This document shows positions 16,682 to 26,129 of a stretch of DNA of 64,000 bases, one piece after another; position 1 is the first letter of the stretch, and each line of letters opens with the position of its first letter. The notes beneath the pieces are model-generated. The model searched no databases and was not told where the DNA came from. It was given only the letters and a program-made list of their open reading frames with translations. A program made the position numbers and the translations under genes. The DNA is taken from assembly GCF_001857965.1 (NCBI RefSeq), contig NZ_CP017774.1, forward strand, positions 2,356,001-2,420,000, read 5' to 3'. This stretch comes from Flavobacterium commune (GTDB lineage Bacteria > Bacteroidota > Bacteroidia > Flavobacteriales > Flavobacteriaceae).

Positions 16682-18268
16682 ATGAATATGATGTTAAAAA
16701 TAATTCCAAAACTGTTTTTTACCGTCTTATTAGTAAGCGTTTTGTTGTTGGGGCTTAAAGCTCAGGCACAAGAAAAAGTTAAAACTCAAAAAGAGTTTTT
16801 AATTACTAATTATGGTGCAAAAGCAGATGGAAAAACCTTAAATACAATCGCAATTCAAAAAGCGATTGATGCCGCTTTTAAAAACAAAGGTGGATCTGTT
16901 GTTTTTCCAAAAGGGGAATTTTTATCGGGTAGTATTCAAATGAAATCGAATGTGAGTCTGCGTCTGGAAGAAGGAGCCGTTTTGTTAGGAAGTACAAATC
17001 CTAAGGATTATTACAAAATGGATTTTCCGGGAAGACCTGACTCTCCAAAGAAAGACGATAATTCACAAATGGCTTTACTGTTAGCGCACAAAGCAACCAA
17101 TATTAAACTATACGGAAAAGGGAAAATTGACGGTCAAGGATTGCAATTGGCTTTAAATATAGACAGTTTGCATCATGCAGGAATTGTTGTAGATCCTAAT
17201 TACAGCAGTCGCAGAAATAGACCTAATGAAACGATGCGGCCTAAGTTGTTTCGGTTTTCTCAGTGTGATAATGTAGCCATTGAGGGGTTACAAGTGGGAG
17301 CTGCTTCTTGTTGGGGATTGTCTTTCGAGTTGTGTTCTAATCTTAGTTTGGATGGGTTGAAAGTTGTTAATCGGTCGTATTGGAATAATGATGGAATCGA
17401 TATTACCGATTGTAAAAATGTGAAGGTTACTAATTGTGATTTAGACACTGCCGATGATGGAATTTGTTTAAAATCCTATTATCCGGGATATGCTAATGAT
17501 GGAATATATATTGCCAATTGTACGATAAAATCCAGTGCCAGTGCAATAAAATTTGGAACGGCATCTTATGGCGGATTTAAAAATGTGGTAATAAAAGATA
17601 TTGAAGTCTATGATACTTTTCGTTCGGCTATCGCTATCGAATCGGTTGATGGAGCTGCCATAGAAAATATTGCAGTTTCTAATATCAATGCTGTAAATAC
17701 AGGTAATGCAATTTTTATTCGAATAGGACAACGAAGTGGGGATAAAGCAGGAAGTATTAAAAATGTGAGTATCAAAAATATAAAAGTGCAAGTGCCTTTT
17801 GGAAGACCGGACATTAATTACGATTTAAGAGGTCCTGAAGTAGATTTTTTCCATAATCCGTTTCCATCCTCAATTGTTGGAATTCCTGGATACCAAATAG
17901 AGAATGTAAGTCTTGAAAACATTACTATTTCGTATCCCGGCAGAGCCACTAAAGGAATGGCTTACGTGGCATTAAATCGATTGGATCAGGTACCGGAAGT
18001 GATAAAAGAGTATCCTGAATTTTCGATGTTTGGCGAATTACCAGCCTGGGCATTTTATGTGCGTCACGTTAAGGGAATCAGTTTCAAAAATATCAAAGTT
18101 ACTTTGGACAATACTGATTTCAGACCCGCATTTGTTTTTGATGATGTTCAAAATTTGAATATGGAACAAATTGATTTACCCGAAGACAAAAAGGAACAGC
18201 TTGTCTTAAAAAATGTCTCTGAATCCAAAATAGATTTGAAAGAAACGAATATAAAAACCATACCATAA
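16682..18268 (+). CDS. GH28-like right-handed beta-helix glycosidase with altered active site
   Basis: 528 residues with a signal peptide (LLLGLKAQAQ) and a right-handed beta-helix. The start is FLITNYGAKADGKTLNTIAIQKAID, as in GH28 polygalacturonase-like enzymes. The acidic residues are kept: NNDGID (Asp237) and TADDGICLKS (Asp258, Asp259). The canonical GHG histidine is replaced (SSASAIKFGT) and the RIK motif is not found (AIAIES instead). It is therefore either a divergent GH28 with another substrate or a different beta-helix glycosidase. It starts a gene block after the terminator at 16543 and precedes the second GH92 by 28 nt. Its location in a mannose/GlcNAc/GlcA locus rather than the pectin locus also argues against ordinary polygalacturonase activity. 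Confidence 0.72.
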   Translation: MNMMLKIIPKLFFTVLLVSVLLLGLKAQAQEKVKTQKEFLITNYGAKADGKTLNTIAIQKAIDAAFKNKGGSVVFPKGEFLSGSIQMKSNVSLRLEEGAVLLGSTNPKDYYKMDFPGRPDSPKKDDNSQMALLLAHKATNIKLYGKGKIDGQGLQLALNIDSLHHAGIVVDPNYSSRRNRPNETMRPKLFRFSQCDNVAIEGLQVGAASCWGLSFELCSNLSLDGLKVVNRSYWNNDGIDITDCKNVKVTNCDLDTADDGICLKSYYPGYANDGIYIANCTIKSSASAIKFGTASYGGFKNVVIKDIEVYDTFRSAIAIESVDGAAIENIAVSNINAVNTGNAIFIRIGQRSGDKAGSIKNVSIKNIKVQVPFGRPDINYDLRGPEVDFFHNPFPSSIVGIPGYQIENVSLENITISYPGRATKGMAYVALNRLDQVPEVIKEYPEFSMFGELPAWAFYVRHVKGISFKNIKVTLDNTDFRPAFVFDDVQNLNMEQIDLPEDKKEQLVLKNVSESKIDLKETNIKTIP

Positions 18269-18296
18269 AACCACTTTAGTATTTAAAATAGAAATC

Positions 18297-20594
18297 ATGA
18301 AGAAAAGTCGAAATTCCATTTTTGTTGGTTTGACACTGCTGTTACAGTGTTTGTCATTGAGTGCACAAAATCATCGTTATGTCGATCCTATGATTGGTTC
18401 AGAAGGATTGGGAAATGTTTTTGTAGGGCCGTCATGTCCTTACGGAATGATTAAACCAGGTCCTGATAATGACTTAAACGCTAATAGTGGTTTCACGACA
18501 GATTTAAATAAACCTATTTATGGTTTTAGCCAGGTTCATGTAAGTGGTACCGGAGGTGGAGCTAAATATGGTAATGTTTCTATCATGCCAATTTCGGGCG
18601 ATTTTGAAACTATCAAACAGGAATCTTTACGCGAAAACGAAAAGGTAGCCTTAGGATATTATGGCGCTTTATTGAAAAAATGGAATATTCAAACTGAAAT
18701 TACAACTTCTGACAGAGCTGCTTTTTATCGATTTATTTTTAATTCGAATGCTAAAAATGCAATTAAAATTGATTTAGGAAGATATTTGGACGAGTCCATT
18801 ATTCCTGACGGAAGAGAAGCACAGCAATTTGTAGGTTCTCAGGTAGAAGTGATTTCGGATACTGAAGTTCGTGGTTACACTAAAGTTCGTGGTGGTTGGA
18901 ACAACGGAGCTACTTATACCGTTTATTTTTCTGCGGTATTCGATCAGCCATTTACTAATTTCTCTACCTGGAAAGGCGAAAAGTTTTTTCCTAATGAAAA
19001 AAATCAGGTGGATAACGGAAAGAAAACAGGTGCTATGTTGCTTTTCGAAAAATTAGCGAATAAGACCGTGAACATGAAAATCGGAATTTCTTTCATCAGT
19101 TCATTGAAAGCCAGAGAAAATATCGATAACGAAATTCCGCATTGGGATTTTAATAAAGAATTGGCCGAAACCCAACAGAAATGGGAGGATTTATTAAAAA
19201 GGGTTGAGGTTGAAAAAGAAGCTTCGGTAGAAAAGAAAACCATGTTTTACACAGGATTGTATCACACGATGTTGATGCCTGTGGATCGTACAGGAGAAAA
19301 TCCGTTATGGGAAAATGATTCGCCTTATTATGATGATTTTTACGCTATTTGGGATACCTATCGTTCTTCTAGCCCATTAATTACACTTTTAGATCCTAAA
19401 CGAGAAATTGATATTGTCAATGCGATGTTGCAAATCTACAAACGCGACGGTTATTTGCCAGAAGCCAGAAGCGGAAATTCAAATGGACGAACTCAGGGAG
19501 GTTCAAACGCTGAGGTAGTAATTGCTGATGCTTTTGTAAAAGGATTGGAAGGCATCAATTACAAATTAGGTTTGGAAGCAATGATGAAAGACGCCATGTT
19601 TCCTCCAGGTGGAAATGAAGAAAAAGAGGGGCGTGGCGGATTAGTAGATTACAATAGATTAGGATATGTGTCGACTGATTATGTGCGTTCCGGAAACCGA
19701 ACTTTAGAATATTCGTATAATGATTATTGTCTGGCAATTGTAGCCAAAGGAACCAAACGCAAAGGAGAATATTGGCGTTTTATCAAGCAGGCTGACAACT
19801 GGCAAAACCTGTGGAGAGACATCGAAGACAATGGTTCCCGTGGTTTTATTATGCCAAAAGATTCCAATAGAAAATGGGTAGATAGCATTCAATGCGCTGC
19901 AACCAACGGGAAAATTTCTTATGTGCCTTACACACCTTTGGCGCAGGATTGGCCTAATTGTGTTTGCTGGTGGTGTGGTGTTTTTTACGAAGCCAGTTCT
20001 TGGGAATATTCACTTTCAGTGCCTCATGATGTGGCGATGTTAATCAAAAAAACAGGTGGAAATGAAGCTTTCAAGAAAAGACTAAACACGCTGTTTGATA
20101 AAGGATTTTATAACGTTGCGAATGAGCCTTCATTTTTGAGTCCGAATTTATACCACTGGATTGGTCGTCCTGATTTGAGTAACGACCGCATTCACCAAAT
20201 TATCGATAAAAATTATAATAGCAGCCGAAGCGGAATTCCAGGTAATGACGATTCTGGTGCCATGTCTTCCTGGTTGGCTTTTCACATGATGGGCTTGTAT
20301 CCTAATGCGGGACAATCTTATTATTTGATCAATTCGCCATATTTCAAACAAACGGTGATTCATCAGGAAAATGGAAAAGATTTCACCATCAAAGCCAAGA
20401 ATCTTTCGGATAAAAACAAATACATCAAATCGGTAACATTAAACGGAAAAGCATTCGAAAATGCATTTATTGAGCACAGCGATATTGTTGCGGGTGGTGG
20501 TGTGTTAGAATTTGAAATGGCTGCAACGCCTTCTAAAACATGGGGAACAAAACAAGTTCCGCCATCTAAATCAGATCAAATAATTGAGGAATAA
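18297..20594 (+). CDS. GH92 alpha-mannosidase, variant subgroup
   Basis: 765 residues with a signal peptide (LLLQCLSLSAQ). It has the GH92 opening YVDPMIGSEGLGNVFVGPS and the base motif GNDDSGAMSSWL (Asp651, Asp652). The acid region reads VANEPSFLSPNLYHWIG, so the glutamate (Glu610) is kept but the NEPGH histidine is replaced by Phe613, with a longer loop. This differs from the GH92 encoded at 11434, so the two probably cut different alpha-mannosidic linkages or substituted mannose. It is flanked by the atypical GH28 (28 nt upstream) and GH43 genes in one tight block. Exported, probably periplasmic. Confidence 0.9.
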   Translation: MKKSRNSIFVGLTLLLQCLSLSAQNHRYVDPMIGSEGLGNVFVGPSCPYGMIKPGPDNDLNANSGFTTDLNKPIYGFSQVHVSGTGGGAKYGNVSIMPISGDFETIKQESLRENEKVALGYYGALLKKWNIQTEITTSDRAAFYRFIFNSNAKNAIKIDLGRYLDESIIPDGREAQQFVGSQVEVISDTEVRGYTKVRGGWNNGATYTVYFSAVFDQPFTNFSTWKGEKFFPNEKNQVDNGKKTGAMLLFEKLANKTVNMKIGISFISSLKARENIDNEIPHWDFNKELAETQQKWEDLLKRVEVEKEASVEKKTMFYTGLYHTMLMPVDRTGENPLWENDSPYYDDFYAIWDTYRSSSPLITLLDPKREIDIVNAMLQIYKRDGYLPEARSGNSNGRTQGGSNAEVVIADAFVKGLEGINYKLGLEAMMKDAMFPPGGNEEKEGRGGLVDYNRLGYVSTDYVRSGNRTLEYSYNDYCLAIVAKGTKRKGEYWRFIKQADNWQNLWRDIEDNGSRGFIMPKDSNRKWVDSIQCAATNGKISYVPYTPLAQDWPNCVCWWCGVFYEASSWEYSLSVPHDVAMLIKKTGGNEAFKKRLNTLFDKGFYNVANEPSFLSPNLYHWIGRPDLSNDRIHQIIDKNYNSSRSGIPGNDDSGAMSSWLAFHMMGLYPNAGQSYYLINSPYFKQTVIHQENGKDFTIKAKNLSDKNKYIKSVTLNGKAFENAFIEHSDIVAGGGVLEFEMAATPSKTWGTKQVPPSKSDQIIEE

Positions 20595-20624
20595 TAATTT
20601 TTATTGATGATTAAAATAATAGTA

Positions 20625-21611
20625 ATGAAGAATTTTAAACCGGGTATTTTTATTTTGCTGATGAGCATGTTGCTGATTTCTTGTAAGCTAACAAGCAAGA
20701 AGGAAAATCTACAGACTAAATCAAAAATCGCAAATCCCATTATAGAAGGATATTTTGCAGATCCCTGCATTGTAAAAGAAGGAGATACTTTTTTTATTTA
20801 TGCCACAATCGATCCTTGGGGAGGTGATGAGTTGGCTGTATTTTCAACTAAGGATTTCTTGAAATTTGAACGTCATCAATTAAATTGGCCCACAAAAAAA
20901 GCCTGTACAAGTCCGGGGTCCAATGATTCTATGGTATGGGCGCCTTCTGTTAAAAAAGCAGCAAACGGAAAATATTACATGTATGTTTCTGTGGGAAGCG
21001 AAATTTGGGTTGGTGTGAGTGATGCTCCTCTAGGTCCCTGGAAAAATGCCAAAGAAGATTCTTCACCTTTAATTTCATCAAAAGACTATCCTGCTGTACA
21101 TAATATCGATGCCGATTGTTTTATTGATGAAGATGGTCAGGCTTATTTATACTGGGGTTCCGGATTTAATTGGAAAAATGGTGTTTGTATGGCGACCAAG
21201 CTGAATTCAGATATGATTTCATTTCATGGAGAACCCAAAGCAGTCACCCCTAAAGATTATTTTGAAGCTCCATACATGATTAAGCGTTTTGGAAAATATT
21301 ATTTGATGTATTCATCAGGAAAAGCCATAGATGCCACTTATAAAGTAGGATATGCTGTGGGAAATTCTCCATTAGGTCCATTTGAAACAGCTTCGAATAG
21401 TCCTATTCTGGAAACGTCTGCTGATAGTACAACTTATGGACCGGGACATCATTCCGTATTTAATGAAAATGGACAGGATTATATTTTGTACCATCGCATT
21501 TTTCCGCAAAAAGAAAAATATGTTTTACGTCAAATTTGTATTGATAGTCTGAATTTTGATGCGAATCATCAAATAATAAAAATAAAACCAACTGGTATTA
21601 CCAGTTTCTGA
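20625..21611 (+). CDS. GH43-family five-bladed beta-propeller glycosidase, lipoprotein
   Basis: 328 residues from ATG 20625, chosen because it gives a clean lipoprotein signal (LLMSMLLISCKLTS); ATG 20607 adds six residues and is also possible. GH43 catalytic triad candidates are visible: base Asp in EGYFADPCIV, pKa modulator in NIDADCFIDEDG, acid Glu in YFEAPYMIKRF. Short single-domain GH43 enzymes act on terminal alpha-L-arabinofuranose, beta-xylose or beta-1,3-galactose. In this locus arabinose or galactose decorations of the head-group glycan are the likely targets (inference). It sits 26 nt before GH89 in the same transcript. Confidence 0.88.
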   Translation: MKNFKPGIFILLMSMLLISCKLTSKKENLQTKSKIANPIIEGYFADPCIVKEGDTFFIYATIDPWGGDELAVFSTKDFLKFERHQLNWPTKKACTSPGSNDSMVWAPSVKKAANGKYYMYVSVGSEIWVGVSDAPLGPWKNAKEDSSPLISSKDYPAVHNIDADCFIDEDGQAYLYWGSGFNWKNGVCMATKLNSDMISFHGEPKAVTPKDYFEAPYMIKRFGKYYLMYSSGKAIDATYKVGYAVGNSPLGPFETASNSPILETSADSTTYGPGHHSVFNENGQDYILYHRIFPQKEKYVLRQICIDSLNFDANHQIIKIKPTGITSF

Positions 21612-21637
21612 TTTTCTATAATATAATCTAAAAAAAT

Positions 21638-23872
21638 ATGAGAACCAATCTTAAATTAATCCTATTGTTTATTGTTTTTGTTTTTGAAGCAGGAAACTGT
21701 CAATCGACAAAATCAAAAACAGAAATAGCTACTACTGCCAGCCAGCTTATTGCTCGCGTTGTGCCAAATCACGCTTCGCAGTTTAGTGTCGAAATCGAAT
21801 CTTCCAATAAAGAAGATTGGTTCGAAATTATTTCTAAAGGAGACAAAATTGTTTTAAGAGGAAACAATGGGGTTTCGGTTGCATCGGCTTTGTATTATTA
21901 TCTAAATAATTTTACGAACAGCCAAATTACCTGGAATGGAACCAATTTGAATTTGCCTAAAAAATTACCGGCAGTTCCTAAATTGATTCATAAAAAAACA
22001 CCTTATGAATACCGCTATTATTTGAACTATTGTACGTTCAATTACAGCATGAGTTGGTGGGATTGGACTCGTTGGGAAAAAGAAATTGACTGGATGGCTT
22101 TGCACGGAATCAACATGCCGCTTGCCATTACAGGAGAAGAATACATCTGGGATGAAGTTTATAAATCTTATGGTTTTACTGATGAAGATTTGAGTACTTT
22201 TTTTAGTGGCCCTGCTTATTTCTCCTGGTTTTGGATGGGAAATTTAGACGGCTGGGGCGGACCTTTGTCTAAAAACTGGAAAGACACGCACCGCGATTTA
22301 CAATTGAAAATTCTAAAAAGAGAACGTGAATTAGGAATGAAAACCGTGTTGCCTGCTTTTACAGGTCACGTTCCTGCTTCTTTCAAAAAGTTTTTTCCAA
22401 ATGCTAAATTAAAACAAACCAACTGGGGGAATGATTTTGAAGATACTTACATCTTAGATTCTGATGATCCTTTATTTGCCGAAATTGGTAAGAAATTCTT
22501 AGAAAAACAATCTGAAGTTTACGGAACCGATCACTTATATTCAGCAGATACTTTTAACGAAAATACGCCTCCATCAAATGATCCTGCTTATCTTTCTGAA
22601 TTGAGTAAGAAGATTTTCGAAGGCATGAAATCAGCCGATAAAGATGCGGTTTGGGTAATGCAGGGTTGGCTTTTTTACAGTCACAGAGAATTTTGGGAAG
22701 CGCCACAAATAAAAGGAATGCTGGATGCAGTTCCTGATGATCGCATGATTATATTGGATTTGGCTACCGAAATTGAACCCGTTTGGAAACGAACAGAAGC
22801 TTTTTATGGCAAACAATGGATTTGGAATATGCTGCACAATTTTGGTGGAAATATTTCAATGTTTGGAAGAATCGAAGCCGTTGCTAATGAACCTGCAAAA
22901 GCTTTAAAAGATCCTAAATCAGGAAAATTAAAAGGAATTGGATTGACAATGGAAGCTATTGAACAAAATCCGGTTTTGTATGAGTTGATGACGGATAATA
23001 CCTGGAGAGATACACCAATTGAATTAAATTCATGGTTAGCTAAATACACTTTAAACCGTTACGGAAAATCAAATGCTGATATTTCTAAAGCCTGGGATAT
23101 TCTGGTAAAAACAGTGTATAACGGACAGGTTATTCGTGATGGAGCAGAATCAATTATTGTGTCGCGTCCTACTTTTGAAGGCTATCGTCGTTGGGCGAGA
23201 ACCAAATTAAATTATGAACCAAAAGATTTACTTCCAGCCTGGGATCTTTTTATAAAAGCCATTCCTGTTGCTCAAAAATCAGATGGTTTCCAATATGATT
23301 TGGTGGATGTGAGCAGACAAGTTTTGGCGAATTATGCCCTGCCTTTGCAACAAGAAATAACTAAGGCGTATCAAAATAACGATAAAGTAGCATTTGATAA
23401 ATACAGCAAGGAATTTTTAGAATTGATTGACGATATGGATTTGTTATTAGCTACACGTCAGGATTTCCTTTTAGGACCTTGGATTGCCGATGCCAGAAGC
23501 TGGGGGATTGACGAAAAAGAAAAAGCATTGTATGAGCAAAACGCCCGTGATTTGATTACGCTTTGGGGCGGAGCTGACAATAGATTGCATGAATACAGCA
23601 ACCGTCAGTGGAGCGGATTGTTTACGGATTTTTACAAACCAAGATGGCAACAATTCTTTACCGATGTAAAAGCCAATTGGGGAACTTTCGATCAAACTCA
23701 ATTTGATGAAAAAATAAAACAATGGGAATGGAAATGGGTAACGGAGCGAAAAGATTTTCCTGTAAAAGCTAAAGGGAATCCGAATGTGGTTGCCAAAGCG
23801 TTACATAAAAAATACCGATCACGCATTATTCCCGTAACGGAAAGAATGGCACCAATTAAATACGATTACTAA
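21638..23872 (+). CDS. GH89 alpha-N-acetylglucosaminidase (NAGLU homologue)
   Basis: 744 residues with an N-terminal signal. Strong match to the GH89 family of human lysosomal NAGLU: NYCTFNYSMSWWDWTRWEKE, WMALHGINMPLAITGEEYIW, ADTFNENTPPSND (Glu308) and GIGLTMEAIEQNPVLYEL (Glu439). The 131-residue spacing of the two glutamates matches human Glu316 and Glu446. The enzyme removes terminal alpha-linked GlcNAc with retention. It is separated by one nucleotide from the HGSNAT-like acetyltransferase gene, reproducing the lysosomal pair in which HGSNAT acetylates a terminal glucosamine so that NAGLU can cleave it. With no sulfatase or heparin lyase in the window, the GlcN is more likely that of a GIPC or GPI-type glycan than of heparan sulfate. 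Confidence 0.95.
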   Translation: MRTNLKLILLFIVFVFEAGNCQSTKSKTEIATTASQLIARVVPNHASQFSVEIESSNKEDWFEIISKGDKIVLRGNNGVSVASALYYYLNNFTNSQITWNGTNLNLPKKLPAVPKLIHKKTPYEYRYYLNYCTFNYSMSWWDWTRWEKEIDWMALHGINMPLAITGEEYIWDEVYKSYGFTDEDLSTFFSGPAYFSWFWMGNLDGWGGPLSKNWKDTHRDLQLKILKRERELGMKTVLPAFTGHVPASFKKFFPNAKLKQTNWGNDFEDTYILDSDDPLFAEIGKKFLEKQSEVYGTDHLYSADTFNENTPPSNDPAYLSELSKKIFEGMKSADKDAVWVMQGWLFYSHREFWEAPQIKGMLDAVPDDRMIILDLATEIEPVWKRTEAFYGKQWIWNMLHNFGGNISMFGRIEAVANEPAKALKDPKSGKLKGIGLTMEAIEQNPVLYELMTDNTWRDTPIELNSWLAKYTLNRYGKSNADISKAWDILVKTVYNGQVIRDGAESIIVSRPTFEGYRRWARTKLNYEPKDLLPAWDLFIKAIPVAQKSDGFQYDLVDVSRQVLANYALPLQQEITKAYQNNDKVAFDKYSKEFLELIDDMDLLLATRQDFLLGPWIADARSWGIDEKEKALYEQNARDLITLWGGADNRLHEYSNRQWSGLFTDFYKPRWQQFFTDVKANWGTFDQTQFDEKIKQWEWKWVTERKDFPVKAKGNPNVVAKALHKKYRSRIIPVTERMAPIKYDY

Positions 23873-23873
23873 A

Positions 23874-25016
23874 ATGAACGCAATTTCTAACCCAAATTCC
23901 AATCGTTTTTTGTCCCTTGATATGTTCAGGGGACTAACGATTTGTTTAATGATTGTAGTCAATACGCCTGGAACGGGAGCTCATTTCTATGACTATTTGA
24001 CTCATGCCAATTGGTTTGGATTCACCTTAGCCGATTTGGTATTCCCTTCCTTTCTTTTTGCAATGGGAAATGCAATGAGTTTTTCTATGGGAAAAATGAA
24101 AGAAACTACGGCTAATGTTTTTTGGAAAAAAGTAATCAAACGCAGTGTTATCATTTTTCTGTTGGGGTATTTAATGTATTGGTTTCCTTTTTTTAGACAA
24201 GGAATGGATGGTGCTTGGGAATTAAAACCTTTTGCCGAAACCCGCATTATGGGTGTTTTGCAACGCATTGCTTTGTGTTATTTTGTTACGGCCATTATTT
24301 TTTATTATTTATCAGAGAAAGCAGCAATAATTCTTTCGGTAATATTGTTGTTGGGATATTGGGCAATATTGTATTTATTTGGACAACCTGAAGCCGAATT
24401 AGAAATGGCTACCAATGCTGTAACTCGTTTTGATTTATTTGTTTTAGGAGAAGGTCATATTTACAAACGCGATAGTATTCCATTTGATCCCGAAGGAATT
24501 TTAAGCACCTTGCCATCCATTGTCAATGTTGTAGGAGGTTTTATCGCTGGAAGTTTTATTCAGAGAATTGGAAAATCATTTGAAGGAATAGCAAAACTGT
24601 TGATTGTTGGGTTTCTTCTGATGGCTTTAGCACGTTGGTGGGATTTAGTTCTACCTATTTCTAAAAAATTGTGGACTGGTTCTTTTGTGCTTTATACCGT
24701 TGGAATTGATTTATCCATCATGGCTATTTTAATTTATTTTATCGAATTGAAACAAAAGCATTTTGGAGTAGAATTCACCACCGTTTTTGGTAAAAATCCT
24801 TTGTTTATTTATTTGTTTTCTGAATTGTTTTTTATCACTTTACGTCTCATTCCGGTAAATTCGAAGATGGATGCTTTTGAATGGGTGAGCGAACGTATTT
24901 TTCAAAGAATATTTCCAGGAAGTTTTGGTGCATTTGTCACCGCAATTGTATTCATGTTGGTTTGCTGGTCTTTGGGCTGGTGGTTGAATAAAAAACGCAT
25001 TTATATTAAAATTTAA
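23874..25016 (+). CDS. HGSNAT-like transmembrane acetyltransferase (glucosaminide N-acetyltransferase type)
   Basis: A 380-residue inner-membrane protein with about 10-11 hydrophobic segments. The N-terminus RFLSLDMFRGLTICLMIVVN followed by THANWFGFTLADLVFPSFLF matches the heparan-alpha-glucosaminide N-acetyltransferase family. His44 in THANWFG corresponds to the catalytic His of human HGSNAT (KHASWNG). The family moves an acetyl group from cytosolic acetyl-CoA across the membrane to a terminal glucosamine. Its gene starts one nucleotide after the GH89 stop, implying translational coupling and a joint function in removing non-acetylated glucosamine from the periplasmic substrate. The family is certain; glucosamine as acceptor is inferred from the partner. 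Confidence 0.88.
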   Translation: MNAISNPNSNRFLSLDMFRGLTICLMIVVNTPGTGAHFYDYLTHANWFGFTLADLVFPSFLFAMGNAMSFSMGKMKETTANVFWKKVIKRSVIIFLLGYLMYWFPFFRQGMDGAWELKPFAETRIMGVLQRIALCYFVTAIIFYYLSEKAAIILSVILLLGYWAILYLFGQPEAELEMATNAVTRFDLFVLGEGHIYKRDSIPFDPEGILSTLPSIVNVVGGFIAGSFIQRIGKSFEGIAKLLIVGFLLMALARWWDLVLPISKKLWTGSFVLYTVGIDLSIMAILIYFIELKQKHFGVEFTTVFGKNPLFIYLFSELFFITLRLIPVNSKMDAFEWVSERIFQRIFPGSFGAFVTAIVFMLVCWSLGWWLNKKRIYIKI

Positions 25017-25040
25017 TCTTAGAAGATAAATGTTTTTGAT

Positions 25041-26129
25041 ATGATTTCAAAAAATAAAATTTTAAGCTTGCTAATAATCTCATTGTTTTTATTGGTTTCT
25101 TTTAAAAAAGAAGAACCTGTAAAAATGAATGAAATTCAGGTTATTGGCAGTCATAATTCATATAAAATTGCTATTGAAGAGCCGCTGTGGAATTATTTGT
25201 TTCAACGGGATTCGGCAGCAGCCAAAGCACTACAATATACTCATATTTCGATTGAAAAGCAATTGGATTTAGGACTTCTAAATTTAGAATATGATGTGTT
25301 GTATGATCCAAAAGGAGGCTATTATTCGAATCCAAAAGGTTTGGAAATTGTAAAATCATTAGGGAAAGTGCCACTGGAATATGACACAGAAAATAAGTTG
25401 GCTCAGCCCGGATTAAAAATGTTTCATGTTCCCGATATCGATTTTAGAAGTCACTATTTGTTATTTAAAGAAGGATTATTCGCTTTAAAAAAATGGTCGG
25501 ATTTGCATCCAAATCACACGCCCATTTTTATTTTGATAAATGCCAAAGATGATAATAATAGAAAATTACGAGAGCCCTTGCCTTTTACAAAATCGGCTTT
25601 AGATAGTATTGATATTGAAATCCGTTCGGTTTTTGAGGATTCGAAATTGATAACTCCTGATTTGGTTCGGGGAAAATTCAATACCTTAGAAGAGGCTATT
25701 TTAAAAAAAGGATGGCCTGATTTGAATGCTGTTAAAGGGAGATTCCTTTTTGTTTTGGATGAAAATGAAACTAAAATTAATCGCTATCTTGAGGGACATC
25801 CGAGTTTAAAAAACAGAGTGTTGTTTGTAAACAGTAAAGAAGGAAATCCTGAAGCGGCTTTTAGAGTCATAAACGACCCGATTAAAAATTTTGATTACAT
25901 CAAAGAATTAGTAGCCAAAGGTTATATCGTTCGCACTCGCGCCGATGACGGTACAACGGAAGCCAGGACGAATGATTATACTAAATTCGAAAAAGCAAAA
26001 GCATCGGGAGCACAGGTCATTTCAACTGATTATTATATGCCATCAACACTTTTTAAATCATCTTACAAAGTGAGTTTTGACAATAACCGTTACGAAAGAA
26101 TTAAAAAAAGAAACCATGTTCAAAAATAA
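25041..26129 (+). CDS. Ca2+-dependent phosphoinositide-specific phospholipase C-like protein
   Basis: 362 residues with an N-terminal hydrophobic export segment (LLIISLFLLVSF). It has the TIM-barrel PLC-like phosphodiesterase layout of the Streptomyces Ca2+-dependent PI-PLC family: QVIGSHNSYKIA (catalytic His38), GLLNLEYDVLYDPKGG (metal-site acids) and GLKMFHVPDIDFRSHY (His129). Such enzymes cleave phosphatidylinositol between glycerol and phosphate, usually through attack of the inositol 2-OH. Its place between HGSNAT and GH115, and MIOX in the divergent operon, point to release of inositol phosphate from a glycosylated inositol lipid. The 3' end overlaps the GH115 signal peptide by 14 nt. 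Activity on ceramide-phosphate-inositol is inference. Confidence 0.88.
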   Translation: MISKNKILSLLIISLFLLVSFKKEEPVKMNEIQVIGSHNSYKIAIEEPLWNYLFQRDSAAAKALQYTHISIEKQLDLGLLNLEYDVLYDPKGGYYSNPKGLEIVKSLGKVPLEYDTENKLAQPGLKMFHVPDIDFRSHYLLFKEGLFALKKWSDLHPNHTPIFILINAKDDNNRKLREPLPFTKSALDSIDIEIRSVFEDSKLITPDLVRGKFNTLEEAILKKGWPDLNAVKGRFLFVLDENETKINRYLEGHPSLKNRVLFVNSKEGNPEAAFRVINDPIKNFDYIKELVAKGYIVRTRADDGTTEARTNDYTKFEKAKASGAQVISTDYYMPSTLFKSSYKVSFDNNRYERIKKRNHVQK

